64,000 bases of DNA from Candidatus Aminicenantota bacterium (GTDB taxonomy: Bacteria > Acidobacteriota > Aminicenantia > JAMOAD01), in NCBI GenBank assembly GCA_027061995.1, contig JAMOUT010000002.1, positions 1 to 64,000 of the forward strand. Direction: 5' to 3'. Position 1 is the stretch's first letter; every line of letters begins with the position of its first letter. Below the pieces are notes generated by a model, which did not search any database, had not been told where the DNA came from, and saw nothing but the letters and a program-made list of their open reading frames with translations. A program made the translations under genes and the position numbers. Below, piece by piece: positions 18,024 to 27,972 of the stretch.

Positions 18024-18799
18024 GGATTATGGGAGCGGGCAATCTCGGAACTTCCATGGCTCTTTCATTGGTTAAAACAGGTTTTTCCGTTATCTTTCAT
18101 TCGTCCCATTATAAGAATGATATTTTAAATATTAAAAACGAGAGTAATACGGATAAATTTTTATCGGAATCGAATACTGTTTTTATAGCGGTGAAAGATA
18201 AAGATATAAAATCTAAAGTGGATATAATAAAAAATCATAATGTCAAAGGGAAAATCATAATCCATTTTTCAGGTTATCATTCTTCTGATATATTATCAGA
18301 ATTAAAAGACAGAGGTGGAATTATCGGAAGCTTCCATCCTATTTTCAGTTTTCCTCAAAAGAATATTGATTTAACAAAAATATCGGAAGCAGGAGAGTTA
18401 TATGGTTCATACGAAGGTGATAACATCGGGATGGATAGAGTTAAAGAGATTTTCGGTAAAATAGGTTTTAATGTTTTTGAGATATCCAAAGATGATAAAC
18501 ATTTATATCACTTATCTCTGACCTTAATCTCAAATTACCCTTTTTATATAGTTGAATTAGGGAAACTAATGTTTGATAAAACGGATATTGATACTGATAA
18601 AACAAAATTATTAAATGATTTTTTACGAATTGCAACTGAAAATTATATAAATTCAGGTAAAATCAGCGGGCCTCTTTCAAGAGGAGATTATGAGTTAATT
18701 GAATCTGAAATTAAAGATATTAAATATAAAAAGTTGAAGAAACTAATTGATGATTTAATTAAACTATCAAAAAGAATAAAAGAGGAGGGTAAAACTTGA
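17996..18799 (+). CDS. Rossmann-like / DUF2520-type oxidoreductase-like protein
   Basis: KIGIMGAGNLGTSMALSLVKTGF, HFSGYHSSDILSELKDRGGIIGSFHPIFSF. Confidence 0.85.
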   Translation: MGKSIQEKIGIMGAGNLGTSMALSLVKTGFSVIFHSSHYKNDILNIKNESNTDKFLSESNTVFIAVKDKDIKSKVDIIKNHNVKGKIIIHFSGYHSSDILSELKDRGGIIGSFHPIFSFPQKNIDLTKISEAGELYGSYEGDNIGMDRVKEIFGKIGFNVFEISKDDKHLYHLSLTLISNYPFYIVELGKLMFDKTDIDTDKTKLLNDFLRIATENYINSGKISGPLSRGDYELIESEIKDIKYKKLKKLIDDLIKLSKRIKEEGKT

Positions 18800-19488
18800 C
18801 GGAATTAAAAGACCGAATTTTTGTCGCTCTTGATGTATCAGAAGAGAGATTTTATAAAATAACTGATAATTTGAAAACAGCCACCCATTTTAAAATAGGT
18901 TTTCCTTTGTTTTTGAAAATAGGTCGAGATGGAATTGCTAAATTAAAGGGTAGGGGAGCAAAAATATTTCTTGATTTTAAATTTTTTGATATTCCCAATA
19001 CCATGAGTGAATCCGCAAAATCAATTATAGAACTCGGTGCTGATTTTTTCACTGTTCACCTAATGTCCTCGGAGTCTCATCTGAAAAAAGTCGTTGAAAC
19101 AGTTAAAGAGTTTTCAAACGGAAAAACAAAAATACTCGGAGTTTCGGTTTTAACCTCATGGACAAATGATAATTTAATGCAAATAGGGATAAAAGAGAAA
19201 ACCGAGAAGCAGGTATTAAAATTAGCTGAATTAGGGTTAAAAGCAGGGATAGACGGTATAGTTTCATCACCTATTGAACTTGGCTTCTTAAAATCAAAAT
19301 TCGGTGATAGTTTGACTTTAGTTACTCCCGGAATAAGGCCCTCATGGAGTGAAAAAGATGATCAGAAAAGGACTATGGGATTTCATGAAGCGATTGAAAA
19401 AGGGGCTGATTTTGTTGTTATAGGAAGACCTATCACCAGAAATGATAATCCTGAAGAGGCTTTTAATAAAATTCTAAGAGAGGGGTGA
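18796..19488 (+). CDS. pyrF: Orotidine 5'-phosphate decarboxylase
   Basis: FVALDVSEERF, IFLDFKFFDIPNT, VTPGIRPSW, GADFVVIGRPIT. Confidence 0.95.
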   Translation: MTELKDRIFVALDVSEERFYKITDNLKTATHFKIGFPLFLKIGRDGIAKLKGRGAKIFLDFKFFDIPNTMSESAKSIIELGADFFTVHLMSSESHLKKVVETVKEFSNGKTKILGVSVLTSWTNDNLMQIGIKEKTEKQVLKLAELGLKAGIDGIVSSPIELGFLKSKFGDSLTLVTPGIRPSWSEKDDQKRTMGFHEAIEKGADFVVIGRPITRNDNPEEAFNKILREG

Positions 19489-20420
19489 TGAAAAGGAAAC
19501 TATTTACACTTATAAAAATTCTGTTTAGTATTATTATTATATCCTATATATTAATTTATCGGGTATCTTTAAATGAAATAATTGGAATAATTTCAAAATC
19601 AAATCTCTGGATATTATTGCTATCCTTTTCACTCCATGCTTTTGGCATATATATAAGTGCGGTAAGGTGGAATATAATAATAAAAACACAGGATGATATA
19701 GAAAAAACACCCGGAGTATTCAATCTTATGAAATATTATCTTGTTGCAAGCTATTTCAATCTTTTTCTTCCCACAAGGTTCGGAGGGGATGTCTCAAGAA
19801 TAATAGATACTAAGGAGAATGCAAAAACATACACAAAATCCACTATTATAGTTTTAACCGAAAGATTAAACGGTCTTGGGATTTTGTTTTTATTTTCCCT
19901 GGTATCATCAGTATATTATATTTTGAATGGAAATTCAGGATATATTTTTAAATTGGGGTTAATTATAGGATTATTAGGTTTTTTTGGAACATTGTTCATA
20001 TTTTCCCCTTTATTAGAGCTGTTTCTTAAATTATTCGGCTTTTTACCCCGAAAAATATATGATAAATTAATGGATATTTCAAAAGCGATAAAATCATCAA
20101 GGAAAAAGTTGTTTGAAATAACCCTATTATCTCTCATTTTACAATTGAATGTAATTATCCACTATTATCTTATAGGGTTGGCTTTAAATATTGATATTAG
20201 TTTTATAAAATACTTTGCATTCATACCTATGGTTTTAATTATTTTAATAATACCACTGTCCATTAATGGAATCGGATTAAGAGATGTAACATTGATAGAG
20301 ATTTTTAAGCAATTTTCAATTCCTGCGACTTTTGCCGTTGCTTTTTCAACAATTGATCTTGTTTTTATGATAATCTTGGGAATCATTGGTGGTTTGATTT
20401 TTAGTTTAAGAAAAAGATGA
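19488..20420 (+). CDS. UPF0104 / lysylphosphatidylglycerol synthase TM-region-like protein
   Basis: Multi-TM; SAVRWNIII, FNLFLPTRFGGDVSRI, NGIGLRDVTLIEIF. Confidence 0.85.
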   Translation: MKRKLFTLIKILFSIIIISYILIYRVSLNEIIGIISKSNLWILLLSFSLHAFGIYISAVRWNIIIKTQDDIEKTPGVFNLMKYYLVASYFNLFLPTRFGGDVSRIIDTKENAKTYTKSTIIVLTERLNGLGILFLFSLVSSVYYILNGNSGYIFKLGLIIGLLGFFGTLFIFSPLLELFLKLFGFLPRKIYDKLMDISKAIKSSRKKLFEITLLSLILQLNVIIHYYLIGLALNIDISFIKYFAFIPMVLIILIIPLSINGIGLRDVTLIEIFKQFSIPATFAVAFSTIDLVFMIILGIIGGLIFSLRKR

Positions 20421-21571
20421 AAATTAAAAATATAATTCTCTTGTTTTTTATTATTTTATTGTCTTTCTCATGGAAAACCAACGGAGAAGTTGATAAAACG
20501 AAAAAATTAAAGGAAGATATAAACAGAATTAATAAAAAGATAGATAATCTTTTAAAAAAAGAGAAAGATTTTTCCGTTGAGATAGAGAAAATCGATTATA
20601 AGATTCTAAAAACGGAAAAAGAGATAAAAATTATTCAAAACTCTTTATTCAGATTAAGAAAGAGTATAAGAGAACAAGAGCTTAAAATAAACTCCATTGA
20701 ATTTGAGATTGCTAAAAAGAGAAACAATTTAAAAAAAGTTATTGAGCTTATGTATGAAAACCGAAACCTAAAAGATATAGAGATATATTTTTCAGGCAAA
20801 GACATATTAACCATAATGGAAAATATTAATTATCTGAGAATCATCTCTGATAAAATATTTAACCAATATAATGAATATCGAAGCCTTGTTAAACAATTTA
20901 AAAAGGAAAAAGAAAAACTTAAATTAAAAGAGTCGGAAAAAAACAAAATATTGACGAGAAGAAAAAAAACATGGACTAAATTTTATAATCTGAAAAATGA
21001 GAAAGAAAGGAAAGTAAGAAGAATACTAAATAAAAAAGTTGAATATTTAAGAGTATTAAAGATAAAAAAACGGGAATTGGAAAAGCTCGGGGTTATAATA
21101 AAAAACAGAAGCAGAATAAAGACCCCTTATTTCTCTAATTTAAATAGTTTACGATACTATAAAGGGAGATTATCTTGGCCGATAAGAGGTAAAATCATTG
21201 AAAGATTTGGAATAAAACGGCATCCGAAGTATAATATAAAACTAAAACAAAACGGGATAGAGATTATGCCATACAGAAATGATGAAAAAGTAAGAACAAT
21301 ATATGATGGAATGGTTGTTTTTTCCGATTATGTCCGATCTTACGGAGATACCATAATAATAGAGCATCCCGGAAAATATTACACCCTTTATTCACATTTA
21401 AAGGAAAGATTCGTTTTTTCCGGAAATCGTGTAAATAAAGGGGATATTATAGGTATCGTAGGTAAAACCGGACTTAGAGATAAGGTTTCATTATATTTTT
21501 CGCTGAGGAAAGGGGTATCACCTTTAAATCCGTTGAAATGGCTTAAAAGAAAAAAGAGGAGAAGGAGATGA
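20417..21571 (+). CDS. EnvC-like coiled-coil protein with degenerate LytM (M23) domain
   Basis: Signal, long coiled coil, C-terminal LytM fold (WPIRGKIIERFGIKRHP...IYDGMVVFSD...LYSHLKE...GDIIGIVGKTG) lacking HxGxD and HLH ligands. Confidence 0.85.
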   Translation: MKIKNIILLFFIILLSFSWKTNGEVDKTKKLKEDINRINKKIDNLLKKEKDFSVEIEKIDYKILKTEKEIKIIQNSLFRLRKSIREQELKINSIEFEIAKKRNNLKKVIELMYENRNLKDIEIYFSGKDILTIMENINYLRIISDKIFNQYNEYRSLVKQFKKEKEKLKLKESEKNKILTRRKKTWTKFYNLKNEKERKVRRILNKKVEYLRVLKIKKRELEKLGVIIKNRSRIKTPYFSNLNSLRYYKGRLSWPIRGKIIERFGIKRHPKYNIKLKQNGIEIMPYRNDEKVRTIYDGMVVFSDYVRSYGDTIIIEHPGKYYTLYSHLKERFVFSGNRVNKGDIIGIVGKTGLRDKVSLYFSLRKGVSPLNPLKWLKRKKRRRR

Positions 21572-22659
21572 AAAAAAATATTTTGTATTACGGTGCTTTT
21601 CTCTTTATCATAGGTTTTGCACTGTTTTTTACTTTTAAGAAGAACTCTCTGTTTCATAAAAAAGAGATATATAATGGAATAGAACTTGTAGCGAAAGCGG
21701 CTGCAATAATAAAAAAGAATTATGTTGATGAAGTATCTCCCGAAAAAATTTTCAATGGAGCATTAATGAATATGGGAGCTTCATTGGATTATTTCAGCAC
21801 ATTTTTAACTGGAAAAGAGGCGAAAAAAATAAATAATACAAAGAATTTAGGCTGGCCCGGAATTAAATTCATAAAAAAATACGGGTTTCCTATCGTAACG
21901 CTTGTTTACCCCCGATTAATGGATAAAATAAAAACAGGGGATATTATTAAGATTATTAATGGTAAATCAACCTATGGCATCCCTTATCTTAATGTTAAAT
22001 ATATGCTTATGGGACAAACGGATAAACCGATTAACATTGTTTTACTAAGAGGGGAAGACAGGAAAAGAGTTAAAATTAAACTTTTGCCTCTTAAAAAAGG
22101 ATTTGAATCAAAAGATATTAATGATAAATGGACAATAATAAAACCATATATAATAAGAGATAATAATGATTATATCGGTATTGAGAAAATTATTAAAAAT
22201 TCAAATAAAAATATAATACTTGATTTAAGAGAACTATATTATATAAACAATAGTGAATCATTCAAACTTGCAAAACTTTTCCTTAAAAAGGATATAACAA
22301 TAAAATTCAAACTTAATAATTCTGACAAGGAGATTAAAGTAACTTCAGTGCCAAATAATAATTTAAACGATAAGAAAATATTCGTTTTGACCGATTATCA
22401 AACTTTTGAAGAAGCGGAAATAATCGCATTTGTTTTAAAATCCGATGGAGCTGTTATTGTCGGAGAAAAAACTTTAGGATTATCAGGATTATTGTATCCT
22501 CTTAAATATAAAGATGGTTCGGAATTTCTATTATTATCCGGAATTATTAAAGAGCTGTATAAAAAAGGGGTAACTCCGGATATTAAACTTACAAAAAATG
22601 ATTTTAAAAAATTTGAATTTAATCCGGAGAAATATATAAATGGCAAAAAGAAACTTTAG
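21568..22659 (+). CDS. S41/C-terminal-processing protease-like protein, predicted inactive
   Basis: PDZ-like region and FVLTDYQTFEEAEIIAFVLKSDGAVIVGEKTLGLSGLL aligned to CTP ...SASASEI...GEKTFGKGSVQ; Ser, Lys and Gln replaced. Confidence 0.8.
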   Translation: MKKNILYYGAFLFIIGFALFFTFKKNSLFHKKEIYNGIELVAKAAAIIKKNYVDEVSPEKIFNGALMNMGASLDYFSTFLTGKEAKKINNTKNLGWPGIKFIKKYGFPIVTLVYPRLMDKIKTGDIIKIINGKSTYGIPYLNVKYMLMGQTDKPINIVLLRGEDRKRVKIKLLPLKKGFESKDINDKWTIIKPYIIRDNNDYIGIEKIIKNSNKNIILDLRELYYINNSESFKLAKLFLKKDITIKFKLNNSDKEIKVTSVPNNNLNDKKIFVLTDYQTFEEAEIIAFVLKSDGAVIVGEKTLGLSGLLYPLKYKDGSEFLLLSGIIKELYKKGVTPDIKLTKNDFKKFEFNPEKYINGKKKL

Positions 22660-23773
22660 AAAAAAGAAGAAAAATGATAAATTTTTCGCTTATATGACAC
22701 TTGTTATAGTTATAATTTCAATTTTAATCATTACTTATCTACTTGTTAAATACAGTAAACCGCAAGTGAAAAAACAAAAGGTTAAAAAAATTGTAAAAAC
22801 ACGAAAGCACTCTGAGGAAATAATATTTTATGCGAGGACATTCGTGGAAGATTTCCTGTTTTTAAGTAACATCAGTTTTTCGGAGTTTTCAAGAAAAGGA
22901 TACACTGAATTCAGGATAAAAATAAAAGATAAGGATTATAAGATAATCAAAAGCAAATTTGAGATTTATACCAAAAGAAGGGGATTTATCCTTAAAATAA
23001 AAAAAATAAACGATAAAAAATATGATTGGTTATTATTTAAAAACGAAAAATTAAAGATAGAGATAATTGTTTACATAGTTAAAACAAAGATAATAAAGAC
23101 AAATAAAAAATCAAAAGTATCGATAATTATAGATGATATAGGAAATAACAGATTTTCTATAGATGAATTGTCAAAATTAAACTATAAAATAGCTTTTTCA
23201 ATTTTACCTGACTCACCCTTTAGAAATTACGGTAGGGAGATGGGTAAAAAATATAAAAAACAGATTATGCTTCACCTCCCTTTGGAACCCATTAAATCAA
23301 ACGGATATAAACTAAATTTAAACGGATTTTTATTAGTATCAATGAGAGATGAAATCATTAAAAATTACACCGAAGAGTATATCTCCATGGTTCCCGAAGC
23401 TGTAGGTGTAAACAATCATACGGGTTCATTGTTTACAACAAGAGCTGATAAAATGAGGATAGTTCTGTCCGTTATAAAGAAAAACAGATTATTTTTTATC
23501 GATAGTAAAACAACAGCGAAAACAATCGGATATAAACTTGCAAAAAAGATGAAAATACCGACAGGAATAAGAGATATATTTCTTGACGGAGATAATGAAA
23601 AAATAACAATATTGAACTTCCGGCATCTTTTCTCAATAGCAAAAGAAAAAGGAGCCGCCATAGGAATAGGACATCCTAAAACAGAGACAATAAAAGTTAT
23701 GATGGAAAGAGTTGAAAAATTGGCAAAAAAATATAATATAGAATTGGTTTATCCTTCAAAATTAGTAAGATGA
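22640..23773 (+). CDS. Divergent polysaccharide deacetylase (YibQ-like)
   Basis: N-terminal TM; SIIIDDIGNN, MLHLPLEP, GVNNHTGSLFTT, FFIDSKTT, GIGHP. Confidence 0.9.
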   Translation: MAKRNFRKKKKNDKFFAYMTLVIVIISILIITYLLVKYSKPQVKKQKVKKIVKTRKHSEEIIFYARTFVEDFLFLSNISFSEFSRKGYTEFRIKIKDKDYKIIKSKFEIYTKRRGFILKIKKINDKKYDWLLFKNEKLKIEIIVYIVKTKIIKTNKKSKVSIIIDDIGNNRFSIDELSKLNYKIAFSILPDSPFRNYGREMGKKYKKQIMLHLPLEPIKSNGYKLNLNGFLLVSMRDEIIKNYTEEYISMVPEAVGVNNHTGSLFTTRADKMRIVLSVIKKNRLFFIDSKTTAKTIGYKLAKKMKIPTGIRDIFLDGDNEKITILNFRHLFSIAKEKGAAIGIGHPKTETIKVMMERVEKLAKKYNIELVYPSKLVR

Positions 23774-24747
23774 TAATTTTATTATGGGCAGAAGGCGGTA
23801 AAAATATAGGCTCCGGTCATCTAAACAGAGTTACGGATATTTATAATCTGTTAAAAGGGGATTATAATGTTAAAATTTACGCATTAGAGGGTGATAGTAT
23901 GGAGTTTTACAAAAAAACAGGTATAGATATATTTGAAATAAAAAATCTACATAAAAACGATTATATCCTTGTTTCCGATTTAAGATACCCTGAAATATAC
24001 TCTGAATTATTAAAAGATCTTTCCGAAAATTCATATAAACATATTTCCATAAATGATATGGGGCTTGCACAAAGGGATGCCGATATTATAGTGGACGGAC
24101 ACATTAAGCATTTTAAAGAGTATAAAATAAACTCTTCCACCGATTATTACATGGGACCCGAGTATTTTATGTTAAAAACAAAGTTCAGGCATTTTAATAA
24201 AGTTAATAGAAAACTTCGTAAAAAAGGGAAAAAAATATATCTGACTCTCGGCGGATGGAGTAGGGTGGAGGATTTGCGATATTTTTCTGAAATACTTTTA
24301 AGAAACGGGTTTAAAATAACTTTAAGTTGGGGGTTCGGCAAAACAAACAGGGAAAGAAGATTATTCAGGAAACAATATCCCTCGATAAAAATAATAACAG
24401 AAAAAAGATATATACCGAGAAAATATTATGAAACTGATATTACAATCGCAGCCGGAGGAATCTCATACTATGAAGCCGCATCAACAGGCTCTCCGATTAT
24501 CATGTTTTACAAAGATAAATTTCAAAATTTTATCGTTGAAAGTTTAATTGAAAAAGGATACGGAATTTCTGCAGGAGAGCTTTCATCTTTTAATAAGACC
24601 GATTTTCTCAAATTGTTAGATAATTATAAATATGATTATGAATTAAGAAAAAACCACTCACTCACCGGAAAACAAATTGTTGACGGGTTGGGTATATACA
24701 GATTTAAAAAAATAATAGATAATATCATATTATCTGTTAACAAATAG
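23770..24747 (+). CDS. PseG-like glycosyltransferase/sugar-nucleotide hydrolase fold protein
   Basis: LWAEGGKNIGSGHLNR, GPEYFMLKTKF, LTLGGWSRVEDLRY, ITIAAGGISYYEAASTGSP. Confidence 0.8.
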   Translation: MIILLWAEGGKNIGSGHLNRVTDIYNLLKGDYNVKIYALEGDSMEFYKKTGIDIFEIKNLHKNDYILVSDLRYPEIYSELLKDLSENSYKHISINDMGLAQRDADIIVDGHIKHFKEYKINSSTDYYMGPEYFMLKTKFRHFNKVNRKLRKKGKKIYLTLGGWSRVEDLRYFSEILLRNGFKITLSWGFGKTNRERRLFRKQYPSIKIITEKRYIPRKYYETDITIAAGGISYYEAASTGSPIIMFYKDKFQNFIVESLIEKGYGISAGELSSFNKTDFLKLLDNYKYDYELRKNHSLTGKQIVDGLGIYRFKKIIDNIILSVNK

Positions 24748-24834
24748 TTAAGATCAAACTTATTTCAAAAAATAATCGGAGATGCTTTGATTAATTTTTA
24801 AGGACACATTGTAAAAAATAATCATTCTTGATTT

Positions 24835-25617
24835 ATGAATGGTTTTTTGTTATTTATATATATGTTTTTTAAGAAAAAGATATTTCTTATTATTATTTTG
24901 TTGATACCTTTGTTTATTTTTAGTAATAATTCAGAAAATGATAAGGAAAAGCAAAAAAAGAGTTGGAATGCTTCCACTTATCTCTCTTTTTCATTATCAA
25001 AAGGTAATAGTGAGGGAAGAACATATTCGGGGCAAGCTCATTTCAATTATAATGTGAAATATTATGCACTGGGAATTGCATATGAACAGTATTACGGCAA
25101 AAACAAAGATATAGTTAACATAAACAAAGGTAAAGCCCTGTTAACTTTTAACAGAACAATAAAAAACAGGTTGAATGTGAGTTCATCATTCATATATGAA
25201 TATGATAGGATAGCATCACTTGCATACAGGTTCAATTATGGACTCGGCTTGAGTTATTCAAACAGGGATAATCTAAATAATATTTTAATTTTAACATCAA
25301 ATTTAATATATGAGATAACACATTATAACTCTAATATAAAAGAGGATAAAAAGAGTTTTAGATTTTTATTATTAGCCCAATCAAAATTTAAAATAGCTAA
25401 CAATTCCTTATGGGAATCCTCGTTTTCATATACCCCGAATATATCTAACCCCCATATTGATTATAGATTAGAACTAAAATCATCGGTTAAATTTCTTATT
25501 AATTTTCCTCTATGGTTTAAATTTTCAATTCTAAATCAATATAATAATAATCCTCCTTCGGAAAAAATAAGAAAAAATGATTTTACAATGGTTACCGGAA
25601 TAGAAGTTACCATTTAG
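24835..25617 (+). CDS. DUF481-like outer-membrane beta-barrel protein
   Basis: N-terminal signal, KSWNASTYLSFSLSKGNSEGRTYSGQAHFNY, alternating barrel strands. Confidence 0.75.
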   Translation: MNGFLLFIYMFFKKKIFLIIILLIPLFIFSNNSENDKEKQKKSWNASTYLSFSLSKGNSEGRTYSGQAHFNYNVKYYALGIAYEQYYGKNKDIVNINKGKALLTFNRTIKNRLNVSSSFIYEYDRIASLAYRFNYGLGLSYSNRDNLNNILILTSNLIYEITHYNSNIKEDKKSFRFLLLAQSKFKIANNSLWESSFSYTPNISNPHIDYRLELKSSVKFLINFPLWFKFSILNQYNNNPPSEKIRKNDFTMVTGIEVTI

Positions 25618-25664
25618 AATAAACAATATCTTTTTTATGTTCGTATAATATTTAGGAGGTTTTA

Positions 25665-27368
25665 ATGAGTAGAAAAGTAGCAATAATAATTATTTTAACA
25701 ATGGTTTTCCTATTTGTTCTTGCATCTGTTTTATTTTACAATTTTATCGGAACAAATAAAGTCAGAGTCAATAAAAACAGTTATCTTGTTCTTCCAATTT
25801 CCGGAAGCATAAAAGAGTATTCAACCAAAAAACCTTTTCTAAAAAACAATCCGCAGTTAACTATATGGGGAATATATAATGCCGTGAGAAGAGCGAAATA
25901 TGATAATAGAATCAATGGAATAATACTAAAACTTTCAACTCCCGTAATCGGTATGGGCAAAATAGATGAGATTATGGATATCCTCAAGGATTTTAAAACT
26001 TCGGGCAAAAAGATATACGCTTATCTTGAATACGGCTCAATGAAAGATTATTATATGGCAACAATCGCCGATAAAATATTTATGATTCCAACCGGAACCC
26101 TTATATTAAACGGTTATTCATTTGAGGTTATGTTTTATAAGGGATTATTGGAAAAATTGGGAATAAAAGCTAATCTTCTTCATATCGGTAAATATAAAAC
26201 ATATTCAAATATATTTACAAAAGATAAAATGACTCCCGCACATAAAGAATTCATGCAAGATATTTTAAAACAATACATAGACAGATATTTGACAGTAGTG
26301 TCAAAAAATAGAGGACTGAACAGAGAAGATGTTTCAAGATTGATAGATCACGGATTATTCACTTCAAAACAAGCACTTGACTATAGATTAATTGATAAAA
26401 TCGGCTATTTTGATGAATTAAAATCGGATATAAATAAACATAGTTCCAAATTGATTATTAAAAATAAAATCAGTCTTATAAACTATTTTGATTATTCTAA
26501 AAATTATTCTGTAAGAAAAGATTATAATAATGTAGCAATTATATTTGCGATGGGACAAATACAGGGTGGTGAAAGTGGTCATAACCCTTTATTCGGTGAA
26601 ACAATGGGTTCATACACAATAATTCGCTCCATTAGAAAAGCTAAAAAAGACAGATCAATAAAAGCGATAATTCTTAGAATCAATTCTCCGGGAGGGTCCG
26701 GTGTAGCTTCCGATAAAATACTTAGAGAGCTTATCCTTGCTTCAAAACAAAAACCAGTGATAGTTTCAATGAGTGATCTTGCAGCATCAGGTGGTTATTG
26801 GATTTCAATGGCGGCAAAAGAGATTATTGCTCAACCTTTGACTCTAACTGGCTCAATTGGTGTTGTTGCCGGAAAATTCAGTTTAAAGGGATTGTATAAG
26901 AAATTAGGACTTACTATCGATAGGGTGGAGTATGGAAAATATGCACGAATTTTCTCATCATCCGATGATTTTACAGAAGAAGAGAAGCAACTTCTTTTCA
27001 ATAATATCACCACATTCTATAACAATTTTTTAAAAGTGGTAGCAAAAGGGAGAAAAATGAAAGTATCTGATGTTGATGCCATAGGACGGGGTAGGGTATG
27101 GACGGGAGATTCCGCATTAAAACTGAAACTTGTTGATAAAATCGGCGGTCTTTCAACAGCCATAAAAGAGGTTAAGAGGATTACAAAATTAAAAAATCTC
27201 GGGATAATTACTTATCCGAAAAAAAGATCTTTCTTATCAGAATTTGGAATCACTTCCGATATCATAAGTAAATTTACAAAATTAAATAAAATAAAAACAT
27301 TATTTCCTTATAAAAATTATGAGCCTCTTACCATAATGGATTTTATCCCGGTTTTATCAGATAATTAA
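25665..27368 (+). CDS. sppA: Signal peptide peptidase SppA, 67K type
   Basis: Tandem domains; Lys in HIGKYKTYSNIF and Ser in SDLAASGGYWIS retained. Confidence 0.93.
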   Translation: MSRKVAIIIILTMVFLFVLASVLFYNFIGTNKVRVNKNSYLVLPISGSIKEYSTKKPFLKNNPQLTIWGIYNAVRRAKYDNRINGIILKLSTPVIGMGKIDEIMDILKDFKTSGKKIYAYLEYGSMKDYYMATIADKIFMIPTGTLILNGYSFEVMFYKGLLEKLGIKANLLHIGKYKTYSNIFTKDKMTPAHKEFMQDILKQYIDRYLTVVSKNRGLNREDVSRLIDHGLFTSKQALDYRLIDKIGYFDELKSDINKHSSKLIIKNKISLINYFDYSKNYSVRKDYNNVAIIFAMGQIQGGESGHNPLFGETMGSYTIIRSIRKAKKDRSIKAIILRINSPGGSGVASDKILRELILASKQKPVIVSMSDLAASGGYWISMAAKEIIAQPLTLTGSIGVVAGKFSLKGLYKKLGLTIDRVEYGKYARIFSSSDDFTEEEKQLLFNNITTFYNNFLKVVAKGRKMKVSDVDAIGRGRVWTGDSALKLKLVDKIGGLSTAIKEVKRITKLKNLGIITYPKKRSFLSEFGITSDIISKFTKLNKIKTLFPYKNYEPLTIMDFIPVLSDN

Positions 27369-27369
27369 G

Positions 27370-27972
27370 ATGATTAATATTAAAACAATAATTAATAACG
27401 GATTGCAGGTAAACACCTATATACTTTATGAAAAAGATAAAGCTGTGATAATTGATCCGGGTATTGATTCTCATAAAGTTATTGAGTTTTTAATTAATAA
27501 TGATTTAAAACCTATTATGATATTATTAACTCATGCTCATTATGATCATATAGAGGGACTTCCCAATATTCTTAAAAATTATGATATAACATTTAAATTA
27601 CATAAAAATGATGAGGAATTGTATTATCATAAGGATAATACGGGGATAAATATATTTAATAAGCCCAAAATAACAGATTATCTTAATGATAAATCAATTA
27701 AATTATTCACAACCCCTATTGAAATAATACATACTCCGGGACATACTCAGGGAAGTGTATGTTTTTATTTTTACCCTTATTTAATATCGGGTGATACCCT
27801 TTTTTACGGCTCCATAGGGAGAACGGATCTACCCGGAGGTGATTTTGAACAATTGATAGAATCAATTAAAAATAAACTGCTTATTCTTCCTGATGAAGTC
27901 AAGGTTTTGCCCGGACATTCGGAAAGCACAACAATTGAGTTTGAAAGGGAGAATAATCCGTTTTTGCAATGA
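27370..27972 (+). CDS. MBL-fold metallo-hydrolase (glyoxalase II-like)
   Basis: LTHAHYDHIEG, HTPGHTQGSVCFY, LISGDTLF, VLPGHSESTTI. Confidence 0.93.
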   Translation: MINIKTIINNGLQVNTYILYEKDKAVIIDPGIDSHKVIEFLINNDLKPIMILLTHAHYDHIEGLPNILKNYDITFKLHKNDEELYYHKDNTGINIFNKPKITDYLNDKSIKLFTTPIEIIHTPGHTQGSVCFYFYPYLISGDTLFYGSIGRTDLPGGDFEQLIESIKNKLLILPDEVKVLPGHSESTTIEFERENNPFLQ

